DNA of 64,000 nt from a bacterium (lineage in GTDB: Bacteria; Zhuqueibacterota; QNDG01; JAFGCO01). The translations under genes and the position numbers were made by a program. A model generated the notes under the pieces. The model was not told the origin of the DNA and did no database searches. It saw only the letters and a program-made list of their open reading frames with translations. The stretch covers positions 87,836 through 151,835 of the forward strand of contig JAFGCO010000065.1 in the NCBI GenBank assembly GCA_016932575.1. The letters are read 5' to 3'. Every line of letters begins with the position of its first letter. Positions within the stretch are counted from its first letter, which is position 1. Below are positions 34,504 to 44,245 of this stretch, piece by piece.

Positions 34504-36189
34504 TTATAAGTGGCCTGATCGCAGTATGTTGAACACAAGCCACAAACCCATGATTCCCGCCAGTAAAAAACCAATCAATCCGAATATGGGGAGATCCCAC
34601 AGTTTGGGCCCTTTGTCTATTTGAACAACCAGTGAAGATCCAACCACAAGCGAGGCAATGATCATACTGAAAGACAGCCGGTTGGCAAAGCGGTCCATTT
34701 CATTCAGTATATCATCGATACGCATGTGGTGCAAATTGATGCCCATTTGTCCCCATCTGGCTTTTTTAAGAATCTGAGTTAACATGCGGGGCGCCACAAC
34801 CAGCAGATCTGTATAATCTTCCCACATTAACGTCATATTTCGGAAGAATTTTTCCGCTTCCGCCCGTCCGATCATCGTACTGGTAAAATAGGATTTAGCG
34901 GTTGAGATAATATCGAATTTCGGATCGAGTTTCTGCGCGATACTCTCCATGACCATTTGTGCTTTGCCCATCAGGTAAAGGCTCCGGGGAAACTGAATAC
35001 GGTTGTCCCGGATCACTTTGACCAGGTCGTTGAAAAAATTTCCGAATTTCAGCATATGCAGCGGTACAGCATGATATCTCGCCAGTAAATCAGAGACATC
35101 AATTCGCAGGGTCTCCCGGTCAACATCGGTTTTCAAACGATTCAAATTGATCAGTGTATGAACGATCATCAAGGCGTCATTGCGGATGATCCCCCGAAGC
35201 AATTCTCCGATCTCACTGACAAGCTCATCGTCCAGCCGACCCATCAGGCCGTAATCCAACGGCGCAATCCTTTGATCGGGAAGCACCAGCAGGTTGCTCG
35301 GGTGCGGATCTCCGTGGAAAAAGTGATATTCGAATATCTGTCTTAACACGAATAATGTTCCGTTTTTGGCAATCTGCACAGGATCAAGGCCCGACTTTTT
35401 CAGCGATTCCACCTGATCAATATAAATGCCTTCAATATATTCAAGCGTTAAAACTCTTTCCGTGGTACATTTCCAAAATACAGCGGGTACGTATACAGTC
35501 TCGTCGTCTGTAAAATTTGTCTTGAAACGGTGTATATTCCGGCCTTCCTGTATAAAATTCAATTCCTCGCTGATCCATTTTTTAAATTGTGAAACCAGGC
35601 CGGAAGGATCGAACACATGGCTTTCGGGTATGTATCGTTCAATAAGACCGGCCAGGTCTTTTAAAATGGGAATATCCCGCTGGATGATTTCAATTATATC
35701 AGGCCGCATCACTTTAACCACCACTTCTTCACCGGATTGTGTACAGGCACGATGTACCTGGGCTATAGATGCAGCTGCAACCGGCTCTTTATCATAAGAC
35801 TTGAAAATGGTTCGGACAGACTGCCCCAGTTCCTCCTCGATAATACGGATACTTTCATCAGCCGGAAAGGGAGGCACTTTGTCCTGCAATTTTCGAAGTT
35901 CGCTGACATAGGCCACAGGCAGAAGGTCATAGCGGGTGCTGAGCATTTGTCCGAGTTTGATAAAAGTCGGCCCAAGCTCCTCCAGTGCCAGACGCACCCG
36001 TTCGGGCCGGGATTTATTTTGATGAGGCTCTTGTGCCCGCTTAAGGGATTTGGATCTGATTTTTTTTAATGCAATGTCCACATTCAGCTGATCAATCACA
36101 TCCTCAAATCCATATTTGAGTAAAATTGAGATAATTTCACGGTATCTTCCAAGATGTTGAATGGATTTTTTCAGATTAAATATGGACAT
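34504..36189 (-). CDS. AarF/ABC1/UbiB family atypical kinase
   Basis: 561 residues. The ABC1 signature KxGQxxSTRxDLLP is present as FIKLGQMLSTRYDLLPVAYV; the atypical A-rich loop is AAASIAQVHRA. The catalytic-loop equivalent is FHGDPHPSNLLV, followed by PLDYGLMGRL with the metal-binding Asp. Two C-terminal membrane helices (about 500-550) anchor it. The family supports ubiquinone synthesis or lipid handling. ATG at 36189 with AAGGT 8 nt upstream; a TTG/ATG extension upstream is rejected because the KS...LGRYREI start is typical. The small phasin-like gene lies upstream, as is common for this family. Confidence 0.93.
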   Translation of the reverse strand: MSIFNLKKSIQHLGRYREIISILLKYGFEDVIDQLNVDIALKKIRSKSLKRAQEPHQNKSRPERVRLALEELGPTFIKLGQMLSTRYDLLPVAYVSELRKLQDKVPPFPADESIRIIEEELGQSVRTIFKSYDKEPVAAASIAQVHRACTQSGEEVVVKVMRPDIIEIIQRDIPILKDLAGLIERYIPESHVFDPSGLVSQFKKWISEELNFIQEGRNIHRFKTNFTDDETVYVPAVFWKCTTERVLTLEYIEGIYIDQVESLKKSGLDPVQIAKNGTLFVLRQIFEYHFFHGDPHPSNLLVLPDQRIAPLDYGLMGRLDDELVSEIGELLRGIIRNDALMIVHTLINLNRLKTDVDRETLRIDVSDLLARYHAVPLHMLKFGNFFNDLVKVIRDNRIQFPRSLYLMGKAQMVMESIAQKLDPKFDIISTAKSYFTSTMIGRAEAEKFFRNMTLMWEDYTDLLVVAPRMLTQILKKARWGQMGINLHHMRIDDILNEMDRFANRLSFSMIIASLVVGSSLVVQIDKGPKLWDLPIFGLIGFLLAGIMGLWLVFNILRSGHL

Positions 36190-36469
36190 GCATTTGACCT
36201 TCACAATTAAAAAGGGGATTGAAGAATACCGCACCCTTCTGACGACATATAAGAATGTACTCTGATGAGCAACAGATACTGTTCATTCGCTCTTATTGTC
36301 AAGAAAATGAACCGGGATTCACCTCCCTACAAAAAAAACTCATACCGCTTCTTACATTTTAAGGAGGCTTCTCCCGATTCATTCATGGAAAATATCGAAA
36401 TGTTTAAAAAAGACTGGCATATTACTTCATCTGGCTGAAATCAGAATTATGAATATATCCGAAAATTTT

Positions 36470-36772
36470 TTATCCCTGTTTTTCCTGAGATTTCAACAAT
36501 TTATCCAGCTTTTTATTGATCTCATCAATATCCTTCCGAGTCGCCAGATGCAGATTTTTTACAGTATCTTCGATAATCTGATTCAATTTCTTATCAAAGT
36601 GGCTTTTTTCCTTTTCTGCCCGGTCCATTAGATCACGAACTGCTTTGGCGCTTTCGTCCTTGGATACCTTGCCCTTTTCCACCAGATCATTGATAATTTC
36701 TTCCGCCCGGTCTTTGGTCATGGAAAAAATACCCAATCCCAGATACAGTGTTTTTTCGAATAAATCAGCCAT
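36470..36772 (-). CDS. Phasin-like (PhaF/poly(hydroxyalkanoate) granule-associated type) coiled-coil protein
   Basis: 100 residues. The pattern LYLGLGIFSMTKDRAEEIINDLVEKGKVSKDE is characteristic of a small family often annotated as phasin or PHA granule-associated and frequently found next to ABC1 kinases, as here. The rest is helical with heptads (LMDRAEKEKSHFDKKL; DEINKKLDKLL). No PHA synthase is in the window, so a granule role is not supported. GGAGG lies 7 nt before the ATG. Operator I lies 127 nt upstream. Confidence 0.8.
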   Translation of the reverse strand: MADLFEKTLYLGLGIFSMTKDRAEEIINDLVEKGKVSKDESAKAVRDLMDRAEKEKSHFDKKLNQIIEDTVKNLHLATRKDIDEINKKLDKLLKSQEKQG

Positions 36773-36898
36773 GGTTACACCTCCGTTTTTTTATTTATAT
36801 GGCAATCGTATTATTAATAAATTTTTCATGGATGACCCACCCACGATTTTCAGCATAATTATATCATTTCAAATATTATAATTAAAAGAGGAAAGTTC

Positions 36899-36917
36899 AA
36901 TCAGGGATAACCTGAGA
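36899..36917 (-). promoter_or_regulatory. Operator I upstream of the phasin-like gene
   Basis: On the minus strand TCTCAGG-N5-CCTGATT. TAATAT at 36873-36878 (21 nt away) or the overlapping TATAAT at 36875-36880 can serve as -10. Arms pair at 5 of 7 positions. Confidence 0.65.
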
Positions 36918-36952
36918 ATTTAAACATAAAATCCTGATCAGCAACCTGAAAA

Positions 36953-37873
36953 TCAGCTTAACAGGCCCTGAATGATGAGCTCCACAGCGTCGTCTTCAGA
37001 TAATCCCCGGGCCATCAGTGTCTGAAGCTGACGGCTGTCCACGCTGCCGATGGATGCTTCATGGGTTACATGCGCTTTCGGATGGTTCACTTCAACGATG
37101 GGGATAGCAACCGCTGTTCCCTGATCCTGAATAATTTCCTTACAGTCCACATGCCCCCTTGCCTTGGGTGCAGAAGCCGTTAATTTATTATGCACTTCTG
37201 CCTTCGCCCGGTCTCGGACCGCCACTTTAGTGGTTAAAACACCCCTTGCGCTCTGTCCGTTTAAATGTCCGGTTTCATGAATACGAATGATATCATCATG
37301 TGTCCCATTGATTTTCGCAGTCATCTCCATCACGCTGCCTGCAGCACAGATGGTTTCATAATTCATATCGATAAGGCCCACCCGGCCCTGTATCAATTCA
37401 AAATCCGTTCGGAAACGGGCATTCTCCCCAAGATGGATTCTGGCATTCGGAATAACCGAGATGCCCCCGTCCTGGCTGTGAATATGCCGCTCCAGATAAG
37501 AATACCGGGCATTCTTCTCCAGGGTAATGACTGCATCCATCAAGTGTTTAACATCAACGGCTTGCGGAAAAACACAGTGTGCCATGACTTGAATTTGAGC
37601 GCCTTCCTCAACATGGATATCCATTTTAATCCGTTGCACGGCCTGTTCGTCCGTGACACCAAAACACAGATGAACGGGACGGGAAATCACCACGCCTTTC
37701 TGTATATTGATTTGAACATCCACACCGGATTCCGTTTCCCGCGTGTCCACGTCCAGCCCTTTGGTAAGCTGAGAATCAACCACTCGGTTGAGATTGATCG
37801 AAAGTTTCGGCGCCTCAGGATCGTGAAAAGTGGACAGCAGATTGGCTGCTTTATATATTTGATCAATATCCAT
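36953..37873 (-). CDS. SufB/SufD-type iron-sulfur cluster assembly scaffold
   Basis: 306 residues, shorter than E. coli SufB or SufD and like the compact SufBD found in archaea and anaerobes. The beta-helix core is visible (RTDFELIQGRVGLIDMNYETIC). The C-terminal block is GHVDCKEIIQD, PIVEVNHPKAHVTHEASIGSVDSRQLQTLMARGLSEDDA, with the HEASIG motif. It abuts sufC with no gap. Together they make a SufBC-type minimal complex for Fe-S cluster building. No SufS or SufU is in the window. Confidence 0.92.
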   Translation of the reverse strand: MDIDQIYKAANLLSTFHDPEAPKLSINLNRVVDSQLTKGLDVDTRETESGVDVQINIQKGVVISRPVHLCFGVTDEQAVQRIKMDIHVEEGAQIQVMAHCVFPQAVDVKHLMDAVITLEKNARYSYLERHIHSQDGGISVIPNARIHLGENARFRTDFELIQGRVGLIDMNYETICAAGSVMEMTAKINGTHDDIIRIHETGHLNGQSARGVLTTKVAVRDRAKAEVHNKLTASAPKARGHVDCKEIIQDQGTAVAIPIVEVNHPKAHVTHEASIGSVDSRQLQTLMARGLSEDDAVELIIQGLLS

Positions 37874-38608
37874 TTATGGATTCTCCTTTGGATCAGGCAC
37901 ATTTTTATGGTCGCATGACATACATTCTTCTTCAAAATAGCGGCTGATTTTTTCTATGTCACCTTTGTCAATCAGCTGTCCGTGACAGATTAAAAAGGCA
38001 TGATCCGCTTGTTTCAATACATCAAGGCTGTGTGTAATCAAAATAACCGTTGTCCCCATCGCTTTCAGGGTATGAATAATATTAAAAATTTTACGCAGCG
38101 ATGAAACATCGATTCCCGAATCCGGTTCATCAAATAAAATAAGCTCGGGTTTCATGGCAAGTGTTGAAGCCAACTCGATTTTTTTCCTCTCGCCCCCGCT
38201 TAATGATTTATCCACGGCTCTATGCAGATAATCTTTGGGTGTTAAACCGACTTTTTCCAGCACATCATTGATTGCATGATCCGATTTATCCTTCGCCGAA
38301 GCGCGAATAAAATGCTGAACCGCCAATCCTTCATATCGGGCCGGTTCCTGCCAGGCCAGAGTCATTCCCATCCGGGCACGTTCATCAATGCTCAGCCCGT
38401 TGATGGATCTCCCTTTGAAAAGGATACTTCCCTGGATATTCTGATATCCGTCGAGCCCCATGATCGTATAGGCCAGCGTGGATTTTCCTGCGCCGTTCGG
38501 TCCCACAATCGCATGGATATGACCTTTCCAAAAATCAATATTCAAATGATCCAGTATGGGATTCCCGTTCAAGGATAGAGTCAAATCAATCACCCGGAGA
38601 AATTCCAT
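37874..38608 (-). CDS. sufC: SufC-like ABC ATPase
   Basis: 244 residues. Walker A GPNGAGKSTLAYTIMG, Q-loop TLAWQEPARYEG, signature KSLSGGERKKIELAS, Walker B ELILFDEPDSGIDV and the H-loop ILITHS are all intact. The DEPDSGID form is typical of SufC (where E. coli has DEIDSGLD). It powers the Suf scaffold encoded next to it. AAGGAG lies 6 nt before the ATG. No operator copy was seen in the 38609-38805 gap. Confidence 0.94.
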   Translation of the reverse strand: MEFLRVIDLTLSLNGNPILDHLNIDFWKGHIHAIVGPNGAGKSTLAYTIMGLDGYQNIQGSILFKGRSINGLSIDERARMGMTLAWQEPARYEGLAVQHFIRASAKDKSDHAINDVLEKVGLTPKDYLHRAVDKSLSGGERKKIELASTLAMKPELILFDEPDSGIDVSSLRKIFNIIHTLKAMGTTVILITHSLDVLKQADHAFLICHGQLIDKGDIEKISRYFEEECMSCDHKNVPDPKENP

Positions 38609-38805
38609 ATGATTCTCCTTTTTAAGCTTGTATTTTTTGTTGAATATTTTTTCTCAATTTGAAATTATATATCACAAAAGCATTGAGCAAAACCGGACAT
38701 TTTTCCTTTTGAAAAACCGGTAAATTCGATCCCATTAATGCAGGACTTGTCATTTTTCTCTTCGCATTCAATCATCAGCATCAGAAGGAGAATACCCGCT
38801 CTGAT

Positions 38806-39456
38806 TTAAGCTTCACCCGACCCAGTCTCTCTCTGCTCAAATCCGCGGAGTATGTCGATCACCTCCCGGTCCGAAACATCATACCAGTTCTCATAGACTT
38901 GAGCGATCGCTCTGAAATAAGGAGGTGTTTCCAGAATAACGCATTCATCCGCCAGTTCCGTCATTTCCTGTTTGACGCGCGAGCCCGTAACAGGAGCAGC
39001 CGCAACAATTTTACCGGCTTTTTGATTTCTGCACATCATAATCGAGGCCCGCATGGTGGATCCCATGGCAATACCGTTGTCCACCAGAATAACCGTTCTC
39101 CCGGCCAACTCAGGAAGTGGCTTATTCTGCCTTAAGACGCGAATCCGTTCCTTGACGACTTGTCTCTGTTTTTTAACAATATCATGGATGACCGGTTCCC
39201 GCACCCAGTACGCAGCACTTTCCAGAATAAATGTGCTGCCGTCCTCAGCCACAGCTCCGAATCCGGATTCCGGATTGGTCAGAAAAGGCAGCTTTCTGGA
39301 AACAATAATGGAAAAATCCGAATTCAGGGTATCGGCTACTTCGACACCGACTTCCACGCCGCCCCTCGGGATAGCCAAAACAAGTACGTGCTGATTCTTA
39401 TATACTTGCAGAGCTTTCGCCAGTTTTTGACCGGCATCTTTTCTGTCGACAAACAC
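38806..39456 (-). CDS. Phosphoribosyltransferase-domain protein
   Basis: 216 residues starting at GTG (GGAGGAG 8 nt upstream). The PRTase fold is shown by LAIPRGGVEVGVEVA near the N-terminus and the PRPP loop TVILVDNGIAMGSTMRA, where the usual acidic pair D-D is D-N. It belongs to a family of uncertain substrate often found with UspA and dienelactone hydrolase genes. In Mycobacterium, DosR-controlled Rv0571c and part of Rv2030c have this domain. No operator copy was seen upstream. Confidence 0.85.
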   Translation of the reverse strand: MFVDRKDAGQKLAKALQVYKNQHVLVLAIPRGGVEVGVEVADTLNSDFSIIVSRKLPFLTNPESGFGAVAEDGSTFILESAAYWVREPVIHDIVKKQRQVVKERIRVLRQNKPLPELAGRTVILVDNGIAMGSTMRASIMMCRNQKAGKIVAAAPVTGSRVKQEMTELADECVILETPPYFRAIAQVYENWYDVSDREVIDILRGFEQRETGSGEA

Positions 39457-39867
39457 GATGCATCTCCTCCGGATCGTTCTTTTAAAGGATCAAATCGATC
39501 TTTTCATGACAAAAAGCACATTGATCCCTGTCCAAATGCATAAGGCGCAAGGATAATGCCCGCCGCTCGATTACATTCTTTGAATAATACCCACGGCTTT
39601 TGATCCAATTTCATATCATCGAAATGGATCTAACTGAAAATTCCGAGAAAAAAACGGAAAGCCCGGTGAAAAAGAAGAGTTTAAAAATGCCCGGATATCT
39701 CAACCGGCAGGGCAGCGAATTCCCCCGCTGTTTCCGTTCTCTTCTTCTCGCCTTAAACCAAATTTCAATATGCTGAATATTTCAAGAACCAGGATCGACA
39801 GGATGTTCATCCCGGAGGCGGAACAGAGCATATCCAAAACAACTGTAATACCAGTATTGACATGATA
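39457..39867. other. Intergenic region, no clear gene
   Basis: 411 bases. A 50-codon plus-strand frame from 39624 lacks a ribosome site and any family signal. No operator, promoter pair or repeat of note was seen. Confidence 0.4.
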
Positions 39868-40888
39868 TTATTTCGCTCTGGGAACGGACCATGCGTTATC
39901 CATGCGTTCGGCTTCGCGGATCATCTGGCTGACATACCCCCATTCATTGTCATACCAGCTCATGATTTTTACCAGATCCCCGTCCACAACCTGTATCATG
40001 GATAAATCTACAATGGAGGCCCGTGTATCTCGAATGATATCAGATGAAACCAACAGTTCGTCCGTCACACCAAGGACACCTGAATACCGGTCTGTCTTTG
40101 ATTCTTCAATGAATATATCGTTGATTTCCTGCTTGGAAGTGGATCGATTGGTCAGAATCACAATATCCGCGATCGAACCAGCAGGCACAGGGCCCCTGAC
40201 GGCCACACCGTCGAATTTTCCTTTCAGTTCGGGAATCACCCGGGTCGTGGCGACGGCGGCACCGGTGGAGGTCGGTACAAAATTGGCCGCTCCTGCCCGG
40301 CCCCGCCGCATTTTCCCAGCGGGCCTGTCGATAATTCCCTGAGTGGATGTATAGGCATGAATGGTGGTCATCAGAGCCTTTTTAATTCCCATCCGGCGGT
40401 TTATCACCTCAACCACCGGTGCGATGCAATTGGTGGTACAGCTCGCACATGAAAACATTTGCACATTGTCATCTTCGGTCCGGTTGGCTGCGTGCACAAC
40501 CATAGGCACACCCTCCCCTTTCACCGGAGCGGACAGAATGACATGTTGGGCGCCGGCGATCAGATGTTTCCTGAGATCTTCCGGTTCGGAGAAGACTCCG
40601 GAGCATTCAAAAACCAAATCCACGTCAAGGTCTTTCCATGGAAGTCTGGCCGGATCTTTTTCCGACAGTACCTTGATTTCGGATCCATTGATCACTAAAT
40701 TACCTTGATCAACATGTACTTCGTTTTCGTAATGTCCGTATACCGTATCATATTTCAACAGGTAAGCCAGATTATCAACCGGCACCAGATCATTAACCGC
40801 CACCGGAATCATCATTTTATTTACAAAAAGCTGCTTCAGAGCAGCCCGGCCGATCCGGCCCAGACCCATTGATTGCAACACGTCTCAT
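39868..40888 (-). CDS. gap: Glyceraldehyde-3-phosphate dehydrogenase, frameshifted near the start
   Basis: The main frame gives a full GAPDH: catalytic Cys in SCASCTTNC (usually SNASCTTNC), HAYTSTQ, RGRAGAANFVPTSTGAA, and SWYDNEWGYVSQM. The correct start lies in another frame. ATG at 40888, with AGGAG 7 nt upstream, encodes MRRVAING; one extra base in GGGTCTGGG (about 40866-40870) then switches to LGRIGRAALKQL. Removing it restores the normal VAINGLGRIGR NAD-binding motif. Either a sequence error or a fresh null mutation. It interconverts glyceraldehyde-3-phosphate and 1,3-bisphosphoglycerate. Confidence 0.9.
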
Positions 40889-40991
40889 TATATGACTCCT
40901 TTTATTTGTTCGATGATTAGTGATTTATTCAATAACTGAAAAGCGGTTGAAATGCAGTTTGAAATTATGTACGAATAACTTTTTCACAGGC

Positions 40992-41729
40992 TTACTTCTT
41001 GTCTTCCAGCATGTCATTCAGAGTTTGAGCGTTCTGCACGGCATACCCCGCCTCATCATTGTCGAAATAGCAAAATACGGTCTTCCCCTGACGCATCCAG
41101 GTTGAAATGGCGCCTGCCCATCCGGCCAGTGTCCGATTGTCATACAAGCCTTCATAGGCACTTCCGGGACCATGCAGACGAATATAAACAAAATCAGCCA
41201 TCACCCACTTCGGGCTCTGCAGGCCCGCAAGTTCATATATACAAAAGGCGGCATTTTTCTTTTTCAGCAAGTCCGAAACCTGGTCATTCCACCAGGAAGC
41301 CTCCCGGAATTCAAAGGTATATCGAAATCCCTCGGGCAATTGATCCAGAAACGATGCCAGCCGTTCCGGATTGCACTTCCATTTCGGAGGCAGTTGAAAC
41401 AATACAGGCCCGAGTTTCTCGTCCAGAACTTTCATGCGGTCAAGAAAATGGCGAACAGGTTCTTCCGGATCTTTTAGTTTCTTCATATGCGTGATATACC
41501 GGCTCGCTTTCACTGAAAAAAGAAAACTTTTCGGGGACTTGTTATGCCAAGTACGGACGCTTTTTTCACTGGGCAGCACATAAAAAGAATTGTTGATTTC
41601 AACCGATTGAAACGTTTCCGCGTAAAATTCCAGCCACTTTTTCTGCGGGAGAATTTCAGGATAAAATACGTCTTTCCAATGGGAATAATTCCATCCCGAA
41701 GTTCCGATATATAACGATCTCTTTTTCAT
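40992..41729 (-). CDS. DUF72 domain protein (YecE-like)
   Basis: 245 residues with the DUF72 pattern: YIGTSGWNYSHWKDVFYP at the start, FQSVEINNSFYVLPS, FLFSVKASRYITHMKKL, LGPVLFQLPPKW, FEFREASWW, YIRLHGPGSAYEG and YFDNDEAGYAVQNA. The fold is a TIM barrel related to Xaa sugar/phosphate-type enzymes, and the reaction is unknown. It lies 27 nt after the GH65 gene and has no ribosome site of its own, so it is probably translated from that operon. Confidence 0.92.
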   Translation of the reverse strand: MKKRSLYIGTSGWNYSHWKDVFYPEILPQKKWLEFYAETFQSVEINNSFYVLPSEKSVRTWHNKSPKSFLFSVKASRYITHMKKLKDPEEPVRHFLDRMKVLDEKLGPVLFQLPPKWKCNPERLASFLDQLPEGFRYTFEFREASWWNDQVSDLLKKKNAAFCIYELAGLQSPKWVMADFVYIRLHGPGSAYEGLYDNRTLAGWAGAISTWMRQGKTVFCYFDNDEAGYAVQNAQTLNDMLEDKK

Positions 41730-41756
41730 GTTATTTACTATAATTATCCGGCCGGA

Positions 41757-44177
41757 TCAGAGTTTGAATACTTTTTTATCACCCTGACTCATGACATAAA
41801 TGTCTTCACGGAATCCGATTTTCACTTCCGGTGAATATCCTTTTTCAAATTCAACGCAGAGTATGTCCGAATCAAACCGCATGCGTATCCAGTGCCCCCT
41901 GTATCGGATACGCATTTGTATGCGGTTCAATTCTTCGGGTAAAGCGGGATTGATCCATAAAATATGATCGCGTATTTCAATCCCTGTATAACAGCGCTGC
42001 ACCATATCCACAGTACCGGCCATCGCACCCAGATGAATGCCTTCCTCCGTTGTACCGCCCTGAATATCATGAAAATCCACATCCAGCGCTTCCAGAAAAT
42101 ATTTCCATGATGCTTCACGATCCAATCGGGCCAGCACCCAGGAATATACCAGCCGGCTGAGAGAAGAACCGAATGAACTGCGTTTGACATAGTAATGAAT
42201 ATTCCGCGGAATCATTACCTGCGGATCAAAATCATACTCAAGCTGTTCCAAAATTCCTTTCAGTTCTTCTGCTGAAAAAAGATAGAATAGCATCAGCACA
42301 TCGGCCTGTTTACCGGCTTTGTATCGATTCGGTGAGTCTCCCTCTGCACGAAGAATTCGGTCCAGGCGCTCGATATTTCCATATTTTTTCCGGTAGTCAT
42401 TCCAGTCCAACTCTTCAAGCTGCTCATATCCTTCAAATTGACTGATGATACCTTCATCATGAAACGGGACATACATTTTTTTAGAAATATGCTCCCAGCG
42501 CGACAGGTCTTCTTCACGGACATCCAACATATCCATCAGTTCTGCTTGACGGTCTTGGGCCAGAACCCTCAGCTTTTCCAGCACATTCTTCAGAACGAAA
42601 GCAGTCATGATATTGGTATAGGCATTGTTATTCAACCCGGGTTCATCAGAATCAGGATAGGCCGTATGAAATTCATCCGGCCCCACAATATGATGAATTT
42701 CAAAGCGCTCACGGCTGGGATTGAAATCCGTAAGGCTCGCCAGAAACTGGGCAATATTGAGCAGCATTTCAACACCATAATACGACATAAATTCGATATC
42801 CAGCGTACTTTCAAAATACTGGCAGATATTATAGGCAATGGCTGCATTGACATGACGCTGCAGATGGGTATTGTCAGGCTCCCATTTGCCGGATTTCGGA
42901 TTTAGATGGATTTCCTGGCTTTCTTCCCGTCCGTCACTGCCGCTCTGCCAGGGATACATCGCCCCACGGTATCCGGATTTTGAAGCAGCAGACCGGGCTT
43001 CCCCGAGTCGTCGATATCGGTATAGTAAAAGCTCTCGTGTGAGTTCAGGAATACGCAGATTCAGAAACGGAAAAACAAACAGTTCATCCCAGAAAATATG
43101 ACCCCGGTAGGCTTCTCCGTGCCATCCTCTGGAAGGAATGCCGATATCCATATCAATGGAATTAAAGGATGCGGTCTGCAGCAGATGAAAAATATGCAGC
43201 CGCAATATGGGCTGGCTTTCCTTTCTGGCTTTGGACAATTCAATATTACATCGATGCCATAATCGCTCCCACGCTTTTTCATGCTGCACACGCAACTCGT
43301 CAAATTGTCCGGCCCGCCGGATCATGGTGCGGGCCCGGGACAATTCTTCGGTAATTGCGTGATCCTGAGAGGTGTGGATGGATACAATTTTCTCAATTCG
43401 GATGGCTTCTTTTTTATCGCATGTAACGACGAGCTCCTGCATAACCAGCCCGTCTTCTGAAATCATGTTTCGGCTGACCGGCAGCAGGACATTATTTTTA
43501 AAGACCTGCACTCTCTCAGCCTGGGCCATACGTATATGGGACTGGTTGGTTTGTACATGTAAATAAATACCGTCCTCCCCTGCCCGGCCGGTCTCCAGTA
43601 TTTCCAGATGTTTTCCATTCAAAGGCCGGTAGCGTTCGACTCCGCTATTGACCACAGAACCGTCCAGACCGCATCGTACATATACAGTTCCCGACCAGTT
43701 CTCCGGCCGGATCTCCCATTCCAGGGCTGCCATATTTTTTTGTCCCATATGAACAAATCTCCGACTTTTCAATACAGTTATATGGCCGTTTTTATTCTGA
43801 AACTGGATTTGACGCGACAAAACCCCTTTCTGCATATCCAATTCATGATGATAGGATTGGATGTCCACATGATTTAAATCGAACCAGTCACTGTCCTCAA
43901 TCCGAAAGGTAAGATACAGCCAGTTCGGCCAGTTGACCAGGTCTTCATTTTCAATAATCCGGCCGAAGACTTTTGATTTGAGCCGGTTATATCCGCATGC
44001 CAGATACGTTCCGGGGTAATGAACACCACCCGCGCGGGCTTCTTCCACTGCACCCCGGGTAACCAGATAACCATTACCCAGTGCCAGCAATGTTTCACGG
44101 AGCGGCTGCTGTTCAGGAACCCACTCTTTATAGATTATCTTCCATGATTTCATTTCTTTTATTGACTCTCTTGCCAT
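41757..44177 (-). CDS. GH65 family disaccharide phosphorylase (trehalose/kojibiose/maltose type)
   Basis: 806 residues. The N-terminal beta-sandwich starts with ETLLALGNGYLVTRGA. The catalytic (alpha/alpha)6 barrel has HGEAYRGHIFWDELF, IHHIVGPDEFHTAYP with the general-acid Glu, and GSSLSRLVYSW, a phosphate-site block of the phosphorylases. It would split a disaccharide with phosphate to beta-glucose-1-phosphate. The preceding gene encodes beta-phosphoglucomutase, which uses exactly that product. In M. tuberculosis Rv2006 the same domains are fused in one protein. AAGGAG lies 10 nt before the ATG. Sugar specificity is not readable. Confidence 0.9.
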   Translation of the reverse strand: MARESIKEMKSWKIIYKEWVPEQQPLRETLLALGNGYLVTRGAVEEARAGGVHYPGTYLACGYNRLKSKVFGRIIENEDLVNWPNWLYLTFRIEDSDWFDLNHVDIQSYHHELDMQKGVLSRQIQFQNKNGHITVLKSRRFVHMGQKNMAALEWEIRPENWSGTVYVRCGLDGSVVNSGVERYRPLNGKHLEILETGRAGEDGIYLHVQTNQSHIRMAQAERVQVFKNNVLLPVSRNMISEDGLVMQELVVTCDKKEAIRIEKIVSIHTSQDHAITEELSRARTMIRRAGQFDELRVQHEKAWERLWHRCNIELSKARKESQPILRLHIFHLLQTASFNSIDMDIGIPSRGWHGEAYRGHIFWDELFVFPFLNLRIPELTRELLLYRYRRLGEARSAASKSGYRGAMYPWQSGSDGREESQEIHLNPKSGKWEPDNTHLQRHVNAAIAYNICQYFESTLDIEFMSYYGVEMLLNIAQFLASLTDFNPSRERFEIHHIVGPDEFHTAYPDSDEPGLNNNAYTNIMTAFVLKNVLEKLRVLAQDRQAELMDMLDVREEDLSRWEHISKKMYVPFHDEGIISQFEGYEQLEELDWNDYRKKYGNIERLDRILRAEGDSPNRYKAGKQADVLMLFYLFSAEELKGILEQLEYDFDPQVMIPRNIHYYVKRSSFGSSLSRLVYSWVLARLDREASWKYFLEALDVDFHDIQGGTTEEGIHLGAMAGTVDMVQRCYTGIEIRDHILWINPALPEELNRIQMRIRYRGHWIRMRFDSDILCVEFEKGYSPEVKIGFREDIYVMSQGDKKVFKL

Positions 44178-44245
44178 AAATAATGATCTCCTTTGGGGGG
44201 ACTCGTCCTGTTTCTTCTTGTCGCGATTTCAGTCAGACAGCGGAT

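Noticed and set aside
39624-39776. A 50-codon plus-strand frame between PRTase and GAPDH
   Set aside because: No ribosome site; composition is Lys/Ser-rich without domain features.
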